In this document: positions 21,393 through 33,116 of the stretch, piece after piece
Layout of the letters: each line of letters starts with the position of its first letter
How positions within the stretch are numbered: position 1 is the first letter of the stretch
DNA from: Pseudodesulfovibrio aespoeensis Aspo-2
Lineage (GTDB): Bacteria > Desulfobacterota > Desulfovibrionia > Desulfovibrionales > Desulfovibrionaceae
Length of the DNA: 64,000 nt
Assembly (NCBI RefSeq): GCF_000176915.2
Contig: NC_014844.1
Coordinates: 3,038,001 to 3,102,000, forward strand
Direction of reading: 5' to 3'
The notes under the pieces: generated by a model
Seen by the model: the letters and a program-made list of their open reading frames with translations, nothing else
What the model was told of the DNA's origin: nothing
Database searches by the model: none
Made by a program: the position numbers and the translations under genes

Positions 21393-24257
21393 CTAGAACT
21401 CCCAGCGCATTTGCCCAAACACGGAGTGACTGTCCGAGGACGCGCTGTATTCACCGGCATAGCCCAGGGTCACCTTGGTGCTTCCGGCGCTGAAGGTCAT
21501 GCCGAGCTCTCCGGTGAATCGGCTGTCGTCGTTCTTGGTCGTCACCTCGGCGGAGGTGGTTGTCAGGTACTGTTTCACCGTGATGTCGTTGCCCGTCAGG
21601 GAGTGAACAGCACCCAGGCCTGCATAGGGAGTCACGGCCAGGTCGTCCTTCATGAAGGTCCGCTGCACGTTGACGGCCACAAGCCCCTCGGAGAAAAACT
21701 GGTCCAAGGTCTGGTAGGTGAGGGCGTTGATCGAGCCGCTTTCAGAGAATCCGGGGCGGTGAAGGTGGGTGACGTTCACTCCGGCGCGGGGCGTCACCAG
21801 CCAGTTCTCGGCCGGAGACCAATGGTACACGGCCAGGAATTCATTGGCGATCAGCCATGACTCGTACTTGGCGGTGGCTGTGTCCGTGGCGCTGGCCTTG
21901 CGCTTTGACTTGTGGTCGGCGTAGGTCACGCTCAGGGTGTCGGCAAAGGTCCAGTCTCCCGCGCGATAGCCGACATAGGCTCCGGCGGTATAGAGCCGCT
22001 GGTCTTCATTGTCGTTCGCCACCCAGTCCGAGCCGGTGAAGTCCATGTGCGAGGAGCCGTATCCGGCCATGGCCCCGACCACCCAGTCGTCCCCGATGCG
22101 GCGGTCGATCCCCGCCTCCAGGCCGTACATGCCGTAATTGTACCCCTTGCTTGAGGCATCGCCGTTGCGCGAGCCGAAGCTGTACACCGGCTGGAGGTAT
22201 ATGCCCCAAGGAGTCTCTTCCTTGCGGGGATTCAGCAGCCCGTCCAGAGAGCCGATAGACGCCACCATGATCTCACGGTCCTCGTCGCTGTCGCCCATGT
22301 CCGCGAGCAGGCCGAGGTTGCGCGATTGGGCCACGCCGGCGAAGGCCTGGGAGGAGGAAAGGATCGTCGTCGACGCCAGGGAAGGCGCGTCGTCCTGCGG
22401 AGCGAAGGCGGTGGACACGCTCACGGAGCCGCCCGCGCCCGTAGTCGTGGTGACGTTCACCGCAAAATTGGGGTTGCCAGTGAAAAAAGCGGAGTAATCC
22501 GCACCCGTATTCAGGGTCCCGGCGGTGAGAAGGGTGGCCGATCCAAGCCTGTCGGCAAAAGGATCCACAGTGATGGCCCCGTTCAGGGTGGCCGTGCCCG
22601 TCACCGTCACCAGCGAATTCGGCACAAAGTTCAGGGACGCTCCGGAATTCATGTCCATTGTGGCCGAGGTCAGGCGCGACCCGCTGAACATTGTGGTTTT
22701 GGAGCCGGCGTTCAGGGTCAGGGTGGACGCCGAGGCCGAGCTGTCACCGTTGAGTGACCAGATGCCGCTTCCGCTGTGGGTGACGGATTTCCAGTTGCCG
22801 TCGAGGGTAAAGCCGAGGTCGCTGTCGCTCCGGATGATGAGATCGGCTAAGCCGTTTTGGCCAGAGACAGAGCCGTTGAGAATACGTGTCCCTGTGTCCA
22901 GATATACAGAACTGTGCGTGCGCGCCAATATTGCTTGGGATTTGGTGCCACCCTGGGCATTTATGGAGCCGGTGTTTATAAAGGTGTTGCTGCTAGTAAC
23001 TCCAGAAGGGTTGGTTATGTACACACCGGTGGCAGCTCTCGGGCTTGTTGCAGTGACCAAGCCTGAATTGGTGAACGTCGAGCCCTTTTCTAATTGCACT
23101 CCATATGCCACGTAATCACCTGTGGCGGTGATCGTACCCGTGCTGGTCAGCGTCGAGAGGCCGGAAGTAATCGCGCCAGCTGCACCATCCTTGGTCGAAA
23201 CGGCTGCCACCGTGCCGGAATTGATGACCTTCGAATCATTATCAAGCACCACACCGAATGCAGGTCTGGTGATGGATGTGGAGGTGATCATGCCCGTGTT
23301 GGTGAGCGTCGAAGAAAAGTCAACATGTGCGCCCCTTGAGAAATAGCTGGTCGAACTGGCTGCCACTGTACCGGAATTGATGACCGTCGCCAGTGTATTA
23401 AGATTTACGCCGTATGCAGTTAAACTGTCGGATGTGGCGGTAATCACGCCCGTGTTGGTGAGCGTCGAGAGGCTGGAAAGATCCGCGCCATATGCCTTAT
23501 CTCCGCTGGCTGCCAGCGTGCCCGAATTGATGAACGTCGATTGATCACCAAGGGATATGCCGTATGCCGATCCGATGGTGGATGTGCCTGTTATCGTGCC
23601 CGAGTTCGTTGCCGAGGACTGGGTGTCGAGCATCGCACCATAGCCCGATTCGACAAACGAGGTGCCGGATATCGAACCAGTGTTGGTGAGTGTCGCTGCT
23701 GAAGCAAGACTCACGCCGTATGCAAATCCGGAGGTGGATGTGCCTGTTATCGTGCCCGAGTTCGTTGCCCCCGACGAAATCCACACCTGTGCGCCGAACG
23801 CATCGCCTGCAGATGATGTACCGCTTATCGAGCCGGTGTTCGTGAACGCTGAGGAGGCCCCGAGGTATACGCCATTCACTTCCCCGGCAGTGGACTCGCC
23901 TGCTATCGATCCAAGATTGAATAGCACGCAGTTGTTGTGCAGATAGACACCGTATCCTGTACCATCTTGACTTGACGCGGTTGTGGAGCCGTTCAACTGC
24001 AAGAGTGAAGCTTCGTTCAAAAATATGCCAAAGGCATTGTCGGACCCTGTCGCCGTGGCTGAAACGGTTTCATCTAATCCCTGTACTGTCGTGTTTTCAA
24101 ATCGATAACCGTAGATGTCTGCCGCAGTGGCCAGCGAGAAATGCCCAGCGAGACACGTGAAGATCAGCATGAGAATCAGAGGCGACTGGAACACCGCTGT
24201 TTCTAATAAACGCATCATCTGTTGTAAAATCGAAAAGTTGAACTGCAATGCGGACAT
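21393..24257 (-). CDS. Autotransporter (type V secretion) with 26-residue repeats
   Basis: This 954-residue surface protein has a long signal peptide ending near SLATA-AD (residue 46) and a passenger. The passenger contains about ten imperfect 26-residue repeats (TNTGSISGTS, TNSGTITGTS, AYGVSL) that should form a beta-helix. The last 280 residues are an autotransporter beta-barrel (PWGIYLQPVYSFG, GMYGLEAGIDRRIG) ending in the typical terminal Phe (MRWEF). The passenger has no protease motif, so an adhesin or surface-layer role is likeliest. The ATG at 24257 has AAGGA 7 nt upstream. It lies in the accessory insert between leuS and lptE. Confidence 0.88.
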   Translation of the reverse strand: MSALQFNFSILQQMMRLLETAVFQSPLILMLIFTCLAGHFSLATAADIYGYRFENTTVQGLDETVSATATGSDNAFGIFLNEASLLQLNGSTTASSQDGTGYGVYLHNNCVLFNLGSIAGESTAGEVNGVYLGASSAFTNTGSISGTSSAGDAFGAQVWISSGATNSGTITGTSTSGFAYGVSLASAATLTNTGSISGTSFVESGYGAMLDTQSSATNSGTITGTSTIGSAYGISLGDQSTFINSGTLAASGDKAYGADLSSLSTLTNTGVITATSDSLTAYGVNLNTLATVINSGTVAASSTSYFSRGAHVDFSSTLTNTGMITSTSITRPAFGVVLDNDSKVINSGTVAAVSTKDGAAGAITSGLSTLTSTGTITATGDYVAYGVQLEKGSTFTNSGLVTATSPRAATGVYITNPSGVTSSNTFINTGSINAQGGTKSQAILARTHSSVYLDTGTRILNGSVSGQNGLADLIIRSDSDLGFTLDGNWKSVTHSGSGIWSLNGDSSASASTLTLNAGSKTTMFSGSRLTSATMDMNSGASLNFVPNSLVTVTGTATLNGAITVDPFADRLGSATLLTAGTLNTGADYSAFFTGNPNFAVNVTTTTGAGGSVSVSTAFAPQDDAPSLASTTILSSSQAFAGVAQSRNLGLLADMGDSDEDREIMVASIGSLDGLLNPRKEETPWGIYLQPVYSFGSRNGDASSKGYNYGMYGLEAGIDRRIGDDWVVGAMAGYGSSHMDFTGSDWVANDNEDQRLYTAGAYVGYRAGDWTFADTLSVTYADHKSKRKASATDTATAKYESWLIANEFLAVYHWSPAENWLVTPRAGVNVTHLHRPGFSESGSINALTYQTLDQFFSEGLVAVNVQRTFMKDDLAVTPYAGLGAVHSLTGNDITVKQYLTTTSAEVTTKNDDSRFTGELGMTFSAGSTKVTLGYAGEYSASSDSHSVFGQMRWEF
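22900..23900 (-). repeat. Tandem 78-bp repeats in the autotransporter passenger
   Basis: Repeat units of 26 codons recur through this stretch. Some are nearly identical at DNA level, such as the matching segments near 23578-23613 and 23731-23766. They could expand or contract by recombination. Confidence 0.7.
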
Positions 24258-24649
24258 GCCATTTTCCTTATGGTGATACCGTGCCTATCTCTCGTGTACA
24301 CGTTGATGCGCCTTCGGGGTCGCCGCGCCGGGACGCCGAACGAAAGGAAATCATGTCCCCATACCATGCAAATGCAACTGGCTGGCGCGTCTGGCAAAAA
24401 ATGAATTAATTGTGTTTTTGGGACGCATGGAAGCACAGTTGTGCACCAGATAATATGCCGATGGCTGGAATGATGGGCTGGGAAAGGCGCACTGCCTTTT
24501 CGGAGTGAGTGTGCAACGAGGTCAGTCAGTGCGGTTTACTTGGGAGGAATAATCGATTAATCCCATTAGAATTTCTTGGCAAAAGCACGGTTATCAGGCT
24601 GTCTGCCGTCGATTCGATCGAGAATGCCTCGGAAGCGGGATATGTATCA
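24258..24649. other. Intergenic region between the autotransporter and unknown gene
   Basis: This AT-richer stretch of about 390 nt separates divergent genes. It holds the autotransporter ribosome site at its left end and a small AAAGGC-GCACT-GCCTTTT hairpin near 24483-24500. A possible GTG start for the next gene lies at 24509. No tRNA or convincing promoter pair was found. Confidence 0.4.
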
Positions 24650-25564
24650 ATGAAAGCAAAAATTCCGTCAGGCCGCCCATCCCTCAACCGCAATCGCGTC
24701 GCCGGAGAGCATCTGCGGATTGCCTTGAAAATGCTCGGCAAGAAATGGCGCAGGGATGTCGAAGACACCCGCCACGTGCTCAACTGGGAGAGCTGGATCG
24801 CCTGCGGCCTGCCGCGCAGCCCGACGACCATCGACACGGACATCCGCGAGGGCATCCCGGAGAACCGGATTGCCGATTATGCCCATTGTCTCGGCATTAT
24901 GCCCGAATTATTCATCTCCCCGCAGACCGACATGGTCAAGGTGTTGGCGGACTCGCTCTCCACGGATGACGGCCGGACGCCGTCCATGGTCCTGGGATAC
25001 AAGGAGGCCTTCCCCAAGCGGTACGTCGAACACAACAGGCAATCGTACATGCAGGAGCTGTTCGCGCTGATGAACGGCGTCTACCGGATGCATTATGTCC
25101 TGCAGGGAGTCGAGCTGATCCACCGCTGTACGGTCTGGGTTTATGACGTTGAAGCGTATCGTTTGTTGCTGCGCGGCCGATTCTCCATGTTCGGGGCCGA
25201 AAACGAGTTCAACGGCAACATGTTCCGCTGGCACAACAATCTGCACGTTCATTATCTCTGCCAAAACGAGATGGAACTGGGGTACACCATGACCGTCGAT
25301 CCCCTGCGACACAACCTGGTGAAACGGCGCAGCCCGTTTTGGCTCAAGGGTCAGGGGCTCACGGATCGCGGCCTGGCCGACAACATCCCCATCATCTTCA
25401 CATACCGCATGGAAATGCTGCCCCTGCCGGATGGGATGACGCATGAGGGATTGTGGCGTCAGGAATGCAAGGCGGTGCTTGAGCAGCCGTTTTTCCCCCC
25501 GGGGTCGCCCGAGCACGGAGCGCTGTGGGCGCAAGTGCTGTCGCCGGACGATCTGTTGTCATGA
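24650..25564 (+). CDS. Unknown protein with possible N-terminal helix-turn-helix
   Basis: I do not recognise this protein. From the ATG at 24650 it has 304 residues; a GTG at 24509 would add 47 residues in a stretch of atypical codons, so the shorter form is preferred. The first 100 residues (GEHLRIALKMLGKKW to AHCLGIMPELFIS) look like a helical DNA-binding domain. A stretch resembling TIDTDIREGIPENRIADYA may be its recognition part. The rest is mixed and rich in aromatic residues (WVYDVEAYRLLLRGRF, MFRWHNNLHVHYL), with no enzymatic motif. It has no membrane helix. It sits in the accessory insert, transcribed divergently from the autotransporter, and could regulate it; this is speculation. 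Confidence 0.55.
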   Translation: MKAKIPSGRPSLNRNRVAGEHLRIALKMLGKKWRRDVEDTRHVLNWESWIACGLPRSPTTIDTDIREGIPENRIADYAHCLGIMPELFISPQTDMVKVLADSLSTDDGRTPSMVLGYKEAFPKRYVEHNRQSYMQELFALMNGVYRMHYVLQGVELIHRCTVWVYDVEAYRLLLRGRFSMFGAENEFNGNMFRWHNNLHVHYLCQNEMELGYTMTVDPLRHNLVKRRSPFWLKGQGLTDRGLADNIPIIFTYRMEMLPLPDGMTHEGLWRQECKAVLEQPFFPPGSPEHGALWAQVLSPDDLLS

Positions 25565-25712
25565 CGAGCCGGGATCAGGGGCTGTGCCAAATCACGGGGT
25601 CGCTTCTGCCATCTTCCTGGCGTCACTCCCTTCTCATGCCCCTGCAAGTGGACTCTTGTCGCGTTTCCCAGTAGTATCCGGCGTCATGACATCGAATCGT
25701 TGGGAGACATAC

Positions 25713-26219
25713 ATGCCCTTGCTCCGCATAGCCCCCTTGATGCTGCTCGCCATCCTGCTGCTCGTGCTCGCTGCCTGCGGCTATTCGGTGGGCGGCTCCG
25801 GGGAGTCCGTCATCACACCGGAGTACCGGACCATGGCCATCTCCGGCGTGGACAACCCGACCACCCTGGCCTGGCTCGAACCGCGCGTCCGCGAGCTGCT
25901 GCGCGACGAGCTGACCCGGCGCGGCACCGTCACCTGGACCGATGAGCGCAGCCGGGCCGACAGCCTCATCCACATCACCATCATCAAATACTACCGGCCC
26001 ACGGCGGTCGAGGGCTCCAGCGACCAGACCCTGCGCTCCAACGCCATCTTCCGGTTCAGCGCGGAGATCAAGTCCGCCACGGACGGCCACAGCATCTGGA
26101 GTTCCGGCGAGATCGGCCAGGACTGGCCCTTTTATCAGGGCCAGGAGGACGAGGCCGACGCCGAGGTCACCAGCCTGGGCATCCGCAGGCTGGCCGACCG
26201 CATGGAACAGAACTACTAA
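25713..26219 (+). CDS. lptE: LPS-assembly lipoprotein LptE-like
   Basis: This 168-residue outer-membrane lipoprotein has a signal peptide with lipobox LAAC (Cys22) followed by GYSVGG. LptE plugs the LptD barrel and helps move LPS to the cell surface. The body matches the LptE/RlpB pattern loosely: TMAISGVDN, a strand-rich RSNAIFRFSAEI segment and a C-terminal helix. The call is supported by its position directly before holA, as in many proteobacteria (rlpB-holA). GGGAG precedes the ATG. Confidence 0.8.
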   Translation: MPLLRIAPLMLLAILLLVLAACGYSVGGSGESVITPEYRTMAISGVDNPTTLAWLEPRVRELLRDELTRRGTVTWTDERSRADSLIHITIIKYYRPTAVEGSSDQTLRSNAIFRFSAEIKSATDGHSIWSSGEIGQDWPFYQGQEDEADAEVTSLGIRRLADRMEQNY

Positions 26220-26242
26220 GGCCCGCACACGGATACCGCAGC

Positions 26243-27235
26243 ATGCAGCGCACCCGATACCTCATCCTCGTCTGCCCTGACCCGCAGCTGATCAAGACGC
26301 AGATCGAGCAGCGCCTTGCCGCGTCCGGCCAGCAGGGGTGGGAGGTCAAGCCCTTCTGGGGCGATGACGACGAGCCGCTGCCCGCCGCCTTCTGGACCGA
26401 CCTGACCATCAAGAGCCTCTTCGCCCAGCCCAAGGCGCTGGTCATCCGCCGCGCCCACGCCCTCAGGGCCGAGCATTGGGACAAGCTCGACGCCGGGGTC
26501 AAGGGAGTGTCAGCCGACATCCTGCCCATCTTCTGCCTGGAGGGCGAGTGGAAGGGCAAGAAGCCGTCGATTCCGGCCACCCTGTCGCGCCGGACCATCT
26601 ACAAGAAGGCCAGGGACGAGGGGTGGGTGTGGGAATCTGCCGGACTGGATCAGGCGTCCCTGGGCGGGTTTGTCAAGGCGTGGGCCAAAGAGCGCGGGGT
26701 CACCTTTGAGCCCGGTGCGGACCGCGCCCTGGTGGCGGCCCTGCCTGCCGATGCCGTGGCCGTGCGCCTGGAGCTGGACAAGCTCGATCTGGCCGCAGGC
26801 GACAGCAGGCTCGTGCGCCGCGAGCATGTGGAGCTGGTGGCCCCGGTGGGCGAGATGGAATTCTTCGACCTCATGGACGCCCTGGGCCGACGCGGGGCCG
26901 AGGTGGCGGTGTGGAAGCGCGTGCTCGGCGACCACCTCAAGAAATCCCAGGACAGGATGCTCTTCAACCTCATCGGCTATCTGGCCAGCCAGGCCCGCAT
27001 GTACTGGATGCTCATGAGCGGTGAGGAGGCCCTGGTCAAGGCCCACCCCTACGTCAAGCAGCTCAAGACCGAGGTGGCCCGGCGGCTGGGCCGCCAGGGC
27101 GTGGCCCGGATGATAGACCTGGCCCTGGAATCGGAACTGAGCGTCAAGACCGGCGCGCGCCACCACGAGGAGGTCCTCGACGTACTGGTGGCCGGGCTCA
27201 TCGATTTGTTCCAGCCCCGGCAGACGGCCCGATGA
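26243..27235 (+). CDS. holA: DNA polymerase III delta subunit
   Basis: This 330-residue clamp-loader subunit opens the beta sliding clamp during replication. The family layout is present. An N-terminal AAA-like fold (RYLILVCPDPQLIKTQIEQ, SLFAQPKALVIRRA) is followed by the middle domain (FVKAWAKERGVTFEPGA, DAVAVRLELDKL). A C-terminal helical collar ends it. As usual for HolA there is no functional Walker A. It follows the lptE-like gene after 23 nt. Confidence 0.85.
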   Translation: MQRTRYLILVCPDPQLIKTQIEQRLAASGQQGWEVKPFWGDDDEPLPAAFWTDLTIKSLFAQPKALVIRRAHALRAEHWDKLDAGVKGVSADILPIFCLEGEWKGKKPSIPATLSRRTIYKKARDEGWVWESAGLDQASLGGFVKAWAKERGVTFEPGADRALVAALPADAVAVRLELDKLDLAAGDSRLVRREHVELVAPVGEMEFFDLMDALGRRGAEVAVWKRVLGDHLKKSQDRMLFNLIGYLASQARMYWMLMSGEEALVKAHPYVKQLKTEVARRLGRQGVARMIDLALESELSVKTGARHHEEVLDVLVAGLIDLFQPRQTAR

Positions 27236-27293
27236 ACGGCCCGCCGCGTTATAATATCCCCGTAATAATACCCCGCAGCTTGACACCGAAGCT

Positions 27294-27977
27294 ATGAAAG
27301 AGACGGACGCACCGCACTATCTCGGCCACCGCCAGAGGCTCAGGGAGAAACTCCTCCGGGACAGCCGCGCCCTGGCCGACTATGAGATCCTGGAGCTGGC
27401 CCTGGCCGCCATCATCCCGCGCCGGGACACCAAGCCCCTGGCCAAGCTGATGATCGAGCGGTTCGGCTCGCTCAAGGACGCGCTCATGGCCCGGCCCGAC
27501 CAGCTGGAAGCCATCAGCGGCATCGGCCCGGCAGCGGTGGCCCACTGGGCCTTGACCCAGGAGCTGTTCGCCCGCATGGGCGAGGCCCGCACCCGCAGCG
27601 GCGCGCCCCTGTCCGACCCGGCAGAGGTGGCCCGCGCGGCCATGGCCCGCATCGGCTCCAAGGGCGTGGAGGAATTCTGGGCCGCGTTCATGGACTCCAA
27701 GAACCGGGTCATCGCCTGGGAGCAGGTGAGCAAGGGCACGGTGGACGCCACCCCGGTCTTTCCCCGGGAGATCATGGTCACGGCCCTGCGCTTGGAGGCT
27801 GCGGCCCTGATCCTGGCCCACAACCACCCCGGCGGCGACCCGACCCCGTCCAGGGAGGACCTGGACCTGACCCGGCGAATCCGGGACACCGCCCAGGGGC
27901 TGGGCATCAGGATTCTGGACCACATCATCGTCACGGACCACGAGTATTACAGCTTCAACGAACACGGACGGCTTTGA
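27294..27977 (+). CDS. radC: RadC-family JAMM/MPN+ protein
   Basis: This 227-residue cytoplasmic protein has an N-terminal helix-hairpin-helix part (LEAISGIGPAAVAHW) and a C-terminal JAMM metalloprotease-like fold with HNHPGGDPTPSRED near residues 180-193. RadC is often called a DNA repair protein, but its biochemical role remains unsettled. The stop TGA overlaps the ATG of the acylphosphatase gene, so they are translationally coupled. Confidence 0.9.
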   Translation: MKETDAPHYLGHRQRLREKLLRDSRALADYEILELALAAIIPRRDTKPLAKLMIERFGSLKDALMARPDQLEAISGIGPAAVAHWALTQELFARMGEARTRSGAPLSDPAEVARAAMARIGSKGVEEFWAAFMDSKNRVIAWEQVSKGTVDATPVFPREIMVTALRLEAAALILAHNHPGGDPTPSREDLDLTRRIRDTAQGLGIRILDHIIVTDHEYYSFNEHGRL

Positions 27978-28249
27978 TGAAAGAGGCGCACTGCACGGTT
28001 CACGGCAAGGTCCAGGGCGTCTGGTTCCGGGCCTGGACAGCCGACATGGCCCTTGAGCTGGGCGTCACCGGCTGGGTCCGCAACCGGCCCGACGGCAGCG
28101 TGGAAACCGTGGGCCAGGGCGGGGCCGAGGCCCTGGAGCGATTCGTGGAGCGGCTGCACCAGGGGCCGCCCCTGGCCAGGGTGACGCGCGTGGACACCGA
28201 CTGGCGCCAAGCGGACGAACCGTTCACCCGTTTTTCCGTCGCGGGCTGA
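27977..28249 (+). CDS. acyP: Acylphosphatase
   Basis: This 90-residue small hydrolase cleaves acyl phosphates such as acetyl phosphate and carbamoyl phosphate. The catalytic arginine lies in QGVWFRAWT near residue 18 and the asparagine in GWVRNRPDGSVE near residue 36, as in the whole family. It starts on the A of the radC stop codon. The encoded fold is complete. Confidence 0.92.
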   Translation: MKEAHCTVHGKVQGVWFRAWTADMALELGVTGWVRNRPDGSVETVGQGGAEALERFVERLHQGPPLARVTRVDTDWRQADEPFTRFSVAG

Positions 28250-28347
28250 AAATCCCCATTTTGCACAAAAAACGGCCTTGCCAAGCCGTCCTGACGACTT
28301 ATGTGGGGTAACACACGCAATTATCGTCAAAATGAAAGGATCGACCC

Positions 28348-30873
<2,526 letters not shown>

Positions 30874-30893
30874 CCACCACCAGAAACAGGCAC

Positions 30894-30926
30894 AAGGGGT
30901 GCGCCGACTGGTCGGCGCACCCCTTT
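30894..30926 (+). terminator. Rho-independent terminator of lon
   Basis: A 14-bp stem (30894-30907 with 30912-30925) and a CTGG loop are followed by TTTT. It lies 21 nt after the lon stop, between convergent genes. Confidence 0.88.
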
Positions 30927-30966
30927 TCCGTTGCAATAGCATTGCGGTCAGGCCGCGACAGGCCTG

Positions 30967-31998
30967 TCAGATGTCGAACTTCAGGTCCTCGCGGGAGACG
31001 CCTGTTCCGGCTTGATTTCCCGAGTCCGAGGCTGGCTCGATATCGGTCGGTCCGGTCCCGGCTCTGGCCCGGCCAGATTCCAGGGTCTCGGCCCCGCTGC
31101 CGTCGCTGGCGGGCAGGGTGGGCCGCTCGGCGCGCATGAGCCCGGCCAGCCCCACGGCGAGGTCGTCCGGTATGGGCGGCTTGTTGTACTGCTCGCGCAG
31201 GCTGTCGTTGTTGGCCAGCTCGACTATCAATTCGCCGAGCTGGCTGGTGGCCGCCAGGCCGGGGTTGAGGGAGCGGCTCCTGCCGATGGCATCGATGCAC
31301 TCCGCCCAGTGGCCGCGCTCGTAGTTGGTGCGGGCCAGGTTGTAATAAAGGTGTTCGTCATCCTCCACGAATTCCAGGGCCTTGGCATAATATGCCGAGG
31401 CCTCCTCGAACAGTCCGTTCTTGCGCAGGGCAATGCCGAACTCGTTGAACAGGTGCTGGTCCTTGCCCGTGAAGGTGGAGCGGATCTTGAGCAGCTCGCG
31501 CATGGTGTCGCGCGCCTTGTCCAGGTCGTTCAGAGCCAGGGCGATGAGGCCGAGGTTGAACAGGGCGCGGACGTTCCCCTCGTCCAGGCCCAGGGCGCGG
31601 CCAAAGCTGTCCTGCGCGCTGTAGAGCTTGCCCTTGGCGCGCTGTTCCGTGCCTTCGTCAAGATACTCCTGAAGCAGCTCAAGGGCCGGGATCGTGTTGC
31701 CCTCGAAAAACTCCACCTCGGGCGTGTAGTTGGCGACCAACTCCTTGAGGGTGACGACCACCTCGTCCCCGCTTGGCACATGGTGGGAGTTGATCCGGCG
31801 CAGGGAAAAGCGTTCCTCGTCCAGCTCCTCCACATACCAGTAGATTCTGCTCAAATGCTTGCGCGTGGTCGTGCCAGTACCCACACGCAACTCATCCAGG
31901 GCGGAAAAAACGCACCTGACGCTCCCGCCCGCGTCACTGATCCGGGCCAGATCGCTCGTGCCCGCTTCCGGCTTAACCGCGCCGGTCTTTTTGCTCAT
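30967..31998 (-). CDS. TPR protein, paralog 1 of an unknown family
   Basis: This 343-residue protein is the last gene of a four-gene minus-strand operon. Its N-terminal domain (residues 25-100) carries CVFSALDELRVGTGTT, YWYVEELDEERF and YTPEVEFFEG. These features are shared with the proteins at 32033 and 33729, and I do not recognise the domain. TPR-like helices follow from about 115-265 (NVRALFNLGLIALAL, HLFNEFGIALRKNGLF, LYYNLARTNYERGHW). The tail is acidic, Gly/Ser-rich and disordered. There is no signal peptide or membrane helix, so it is probably cytoplasmic. AAGGAG lies 11 nt before the ATG. TPR repeats suggest a scaffold or binding role, but the partner is unknown. Confidence 0.75.
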   Translation of the reverse strand: MSKKTGAVKPEAGTSDLARISDAGGSVRCVFSALDELRVGTGTTTRKHLSRIYWYVEELDEERFSLRRINSHHVPSGDEVVVTLKELVANYTPEVEFFEGNTIPALELLQEYLDEGTEQRAKGKLYSAQDSFGRALGLDEGNVRALFNLGLIALALNDLDKARDTMRELLKIRSTFTGKDQHLFNEFGIALRKNGLFEEASAYYAKALEFVEDDEHLYYNLARTNYERGHWAECIDAIGRSRSLNPGLAATSQLGELIVELANNDSLREQYNKPPIPDDLAVGLAGLMRAERPTLPASDGSGAETLESGRARAGTGPTDIEPASDSGNQAGTGVSREDLKFDI

Positions 31999-32032
31999 GG
32001 GGCCAAACGCTCCTTGTTTTCGTCCCGTGGGA

Positions 32033-33094
32033 TCATTTTGCACCCTCCGGCCTGTCCGATTGCCTGTCCGGCGCGGCGCGCCCGCCCGCGTCTGTCGCGT
32101 CAGCCGCCCCTGAGACCGGCACCGGGCCAATACCCATGCGCGCCCGGCCCCGCTCCATGTCGAAGACCACCACTTCCTCGTCCAGAACCAGGGTACCGGT
32201 CTGCGCAGCCAGCAGGTTCCTGGCCCGGCCAGCCACCTCCGGCGGCACCGGAGGCTTGCCGTACCGCTCCAGCAGCCGCTCATCATCGGCCAGCCCCACG
32301 ATGACCCGGAAAAGCTCGCGGGCCACGGGCAGGTCGGGATTGAGCCTGTTGGAGACGATGAGCGCCTCAAGGCACCCCTCCCAGTCGCCCTTCTCGTAGC
32401 GGGTGCGCGCAAGGTTGTAAAACAGGTTCTCGTCATCCTTGACGTAATCCAGGGCGCGCCGATAGTAGGCGCTGGCCTCGTCAAACAGGCCGGATTTGCG
32501 CAGCCCGATGCCGAACTCGTTGAACAGGTGCTGGTTCTTGCCGTCAAAGGCGGCCTTGACATCCACCAGTTCCGAAAGGACCATCCGGGCGCGCGAATAC
32601 TCGCGGCGGTTCAGGAAGATAAGCCCCAGGCCGTACAGGGCGCGGACGTTGCGCTCCTCGATGGTCCTGGCCCTGGCATACTGCATCTCCGCGCTGTAAA
32701 GGCGCCCGTGGGCACGCTCGCGGTCGCCCTGGTCAAGGATCTTTTCGAGATCCTTCATGGCCGGAAGAACCACATCCTCGTAATAGGCGAGGCGGGGGGT
32801 GAACTCGTTGAGCAGCCGGCGCAGGGAGATGGCCTCCGCGTTGCCGGCGGGCACGTTCTTGGCGTTGATCTTGCGCGCCTCGAACAGGTCGTCCTCCACC
32901 TGCTCCACATACCAGTAGAGGGTGCTCTCATGACGCTGGGCCATGGCGCTCTGGCCGAGCTTGACAATGGACGTGGAGGAAAAGACACACCGAATCGCGC
33001 CATCGCCGGGCAGAAAATCCCAACCCGATACCGTCTTCTTGGCTTCAGCCCCGGCGGTTCCCGCCAAGCCAGTCTTCCCCGATCCCTGGTTCAT
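32033..33094 (-). CDS. TPR protein, paralog 2 of an unknown family
   Basis: This 353-residue protein has the same layout as its neighbours. The shared N-terminal domain contains CVFSSTSIVKLGQSAM, YWYVEQVEDDLFEARKINAK and FTPRLAYYED. TPR-like repeats follow (NVRALYGLGLIFLNR, HLFNEFGIGLRKSGLFDEA, LFYNLARTRYEKGDW). A short segment close to RYGKPPVPPEVA is shared with paralog 3. It lies 22 nt after the 198-residue protein gene and 34 nt before paralog 1. It differs from paralog 1 mainly in the tail, which suggests duplication followed by divergence rather than redundancy. Confidence 0.75.
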   Translation of the reverse strand: MNQGSGKTGLAGTAGAEAKKTVSGWDFLPGDGAIRCVFSSTSIVKLGQSAMAQRHESTLYWYVEQVEDDLFEARKINAKNVPAGNAEAISLRRLLNEFTPRLAYYEDVVLPAMKDLEKILDQGDRERAHGRLYSAEMQYARARTIEERNVRALYGLGLIFLNRREYSRARMVLSELVDVKAAFDGKNQHLFNEFGIGLRKSGLFDEASAYYRRALDYVKDDENLFYNLARTRYEKGDWEGCLEALIVSNRLNPDLPVARELFRVIVGLADDERLLERYGKPPVPPEVAGRARNLLAAQTGTLVLDEEVVVFDMERGRARMGIGPVPVSGAADATDAGGRAAPDRQSDRPEGAK

Positions 33095-33116
33095 GGCTCC
33101 CCATCATGCAACCTGT

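Noticed and set aside
22900-23900. Regular repeats that might be taken for a CRISPR array.
   Set aside because: Spacing is exactly 26 codons in one long open frame with protein-level conservation, so they are passenger repeats.
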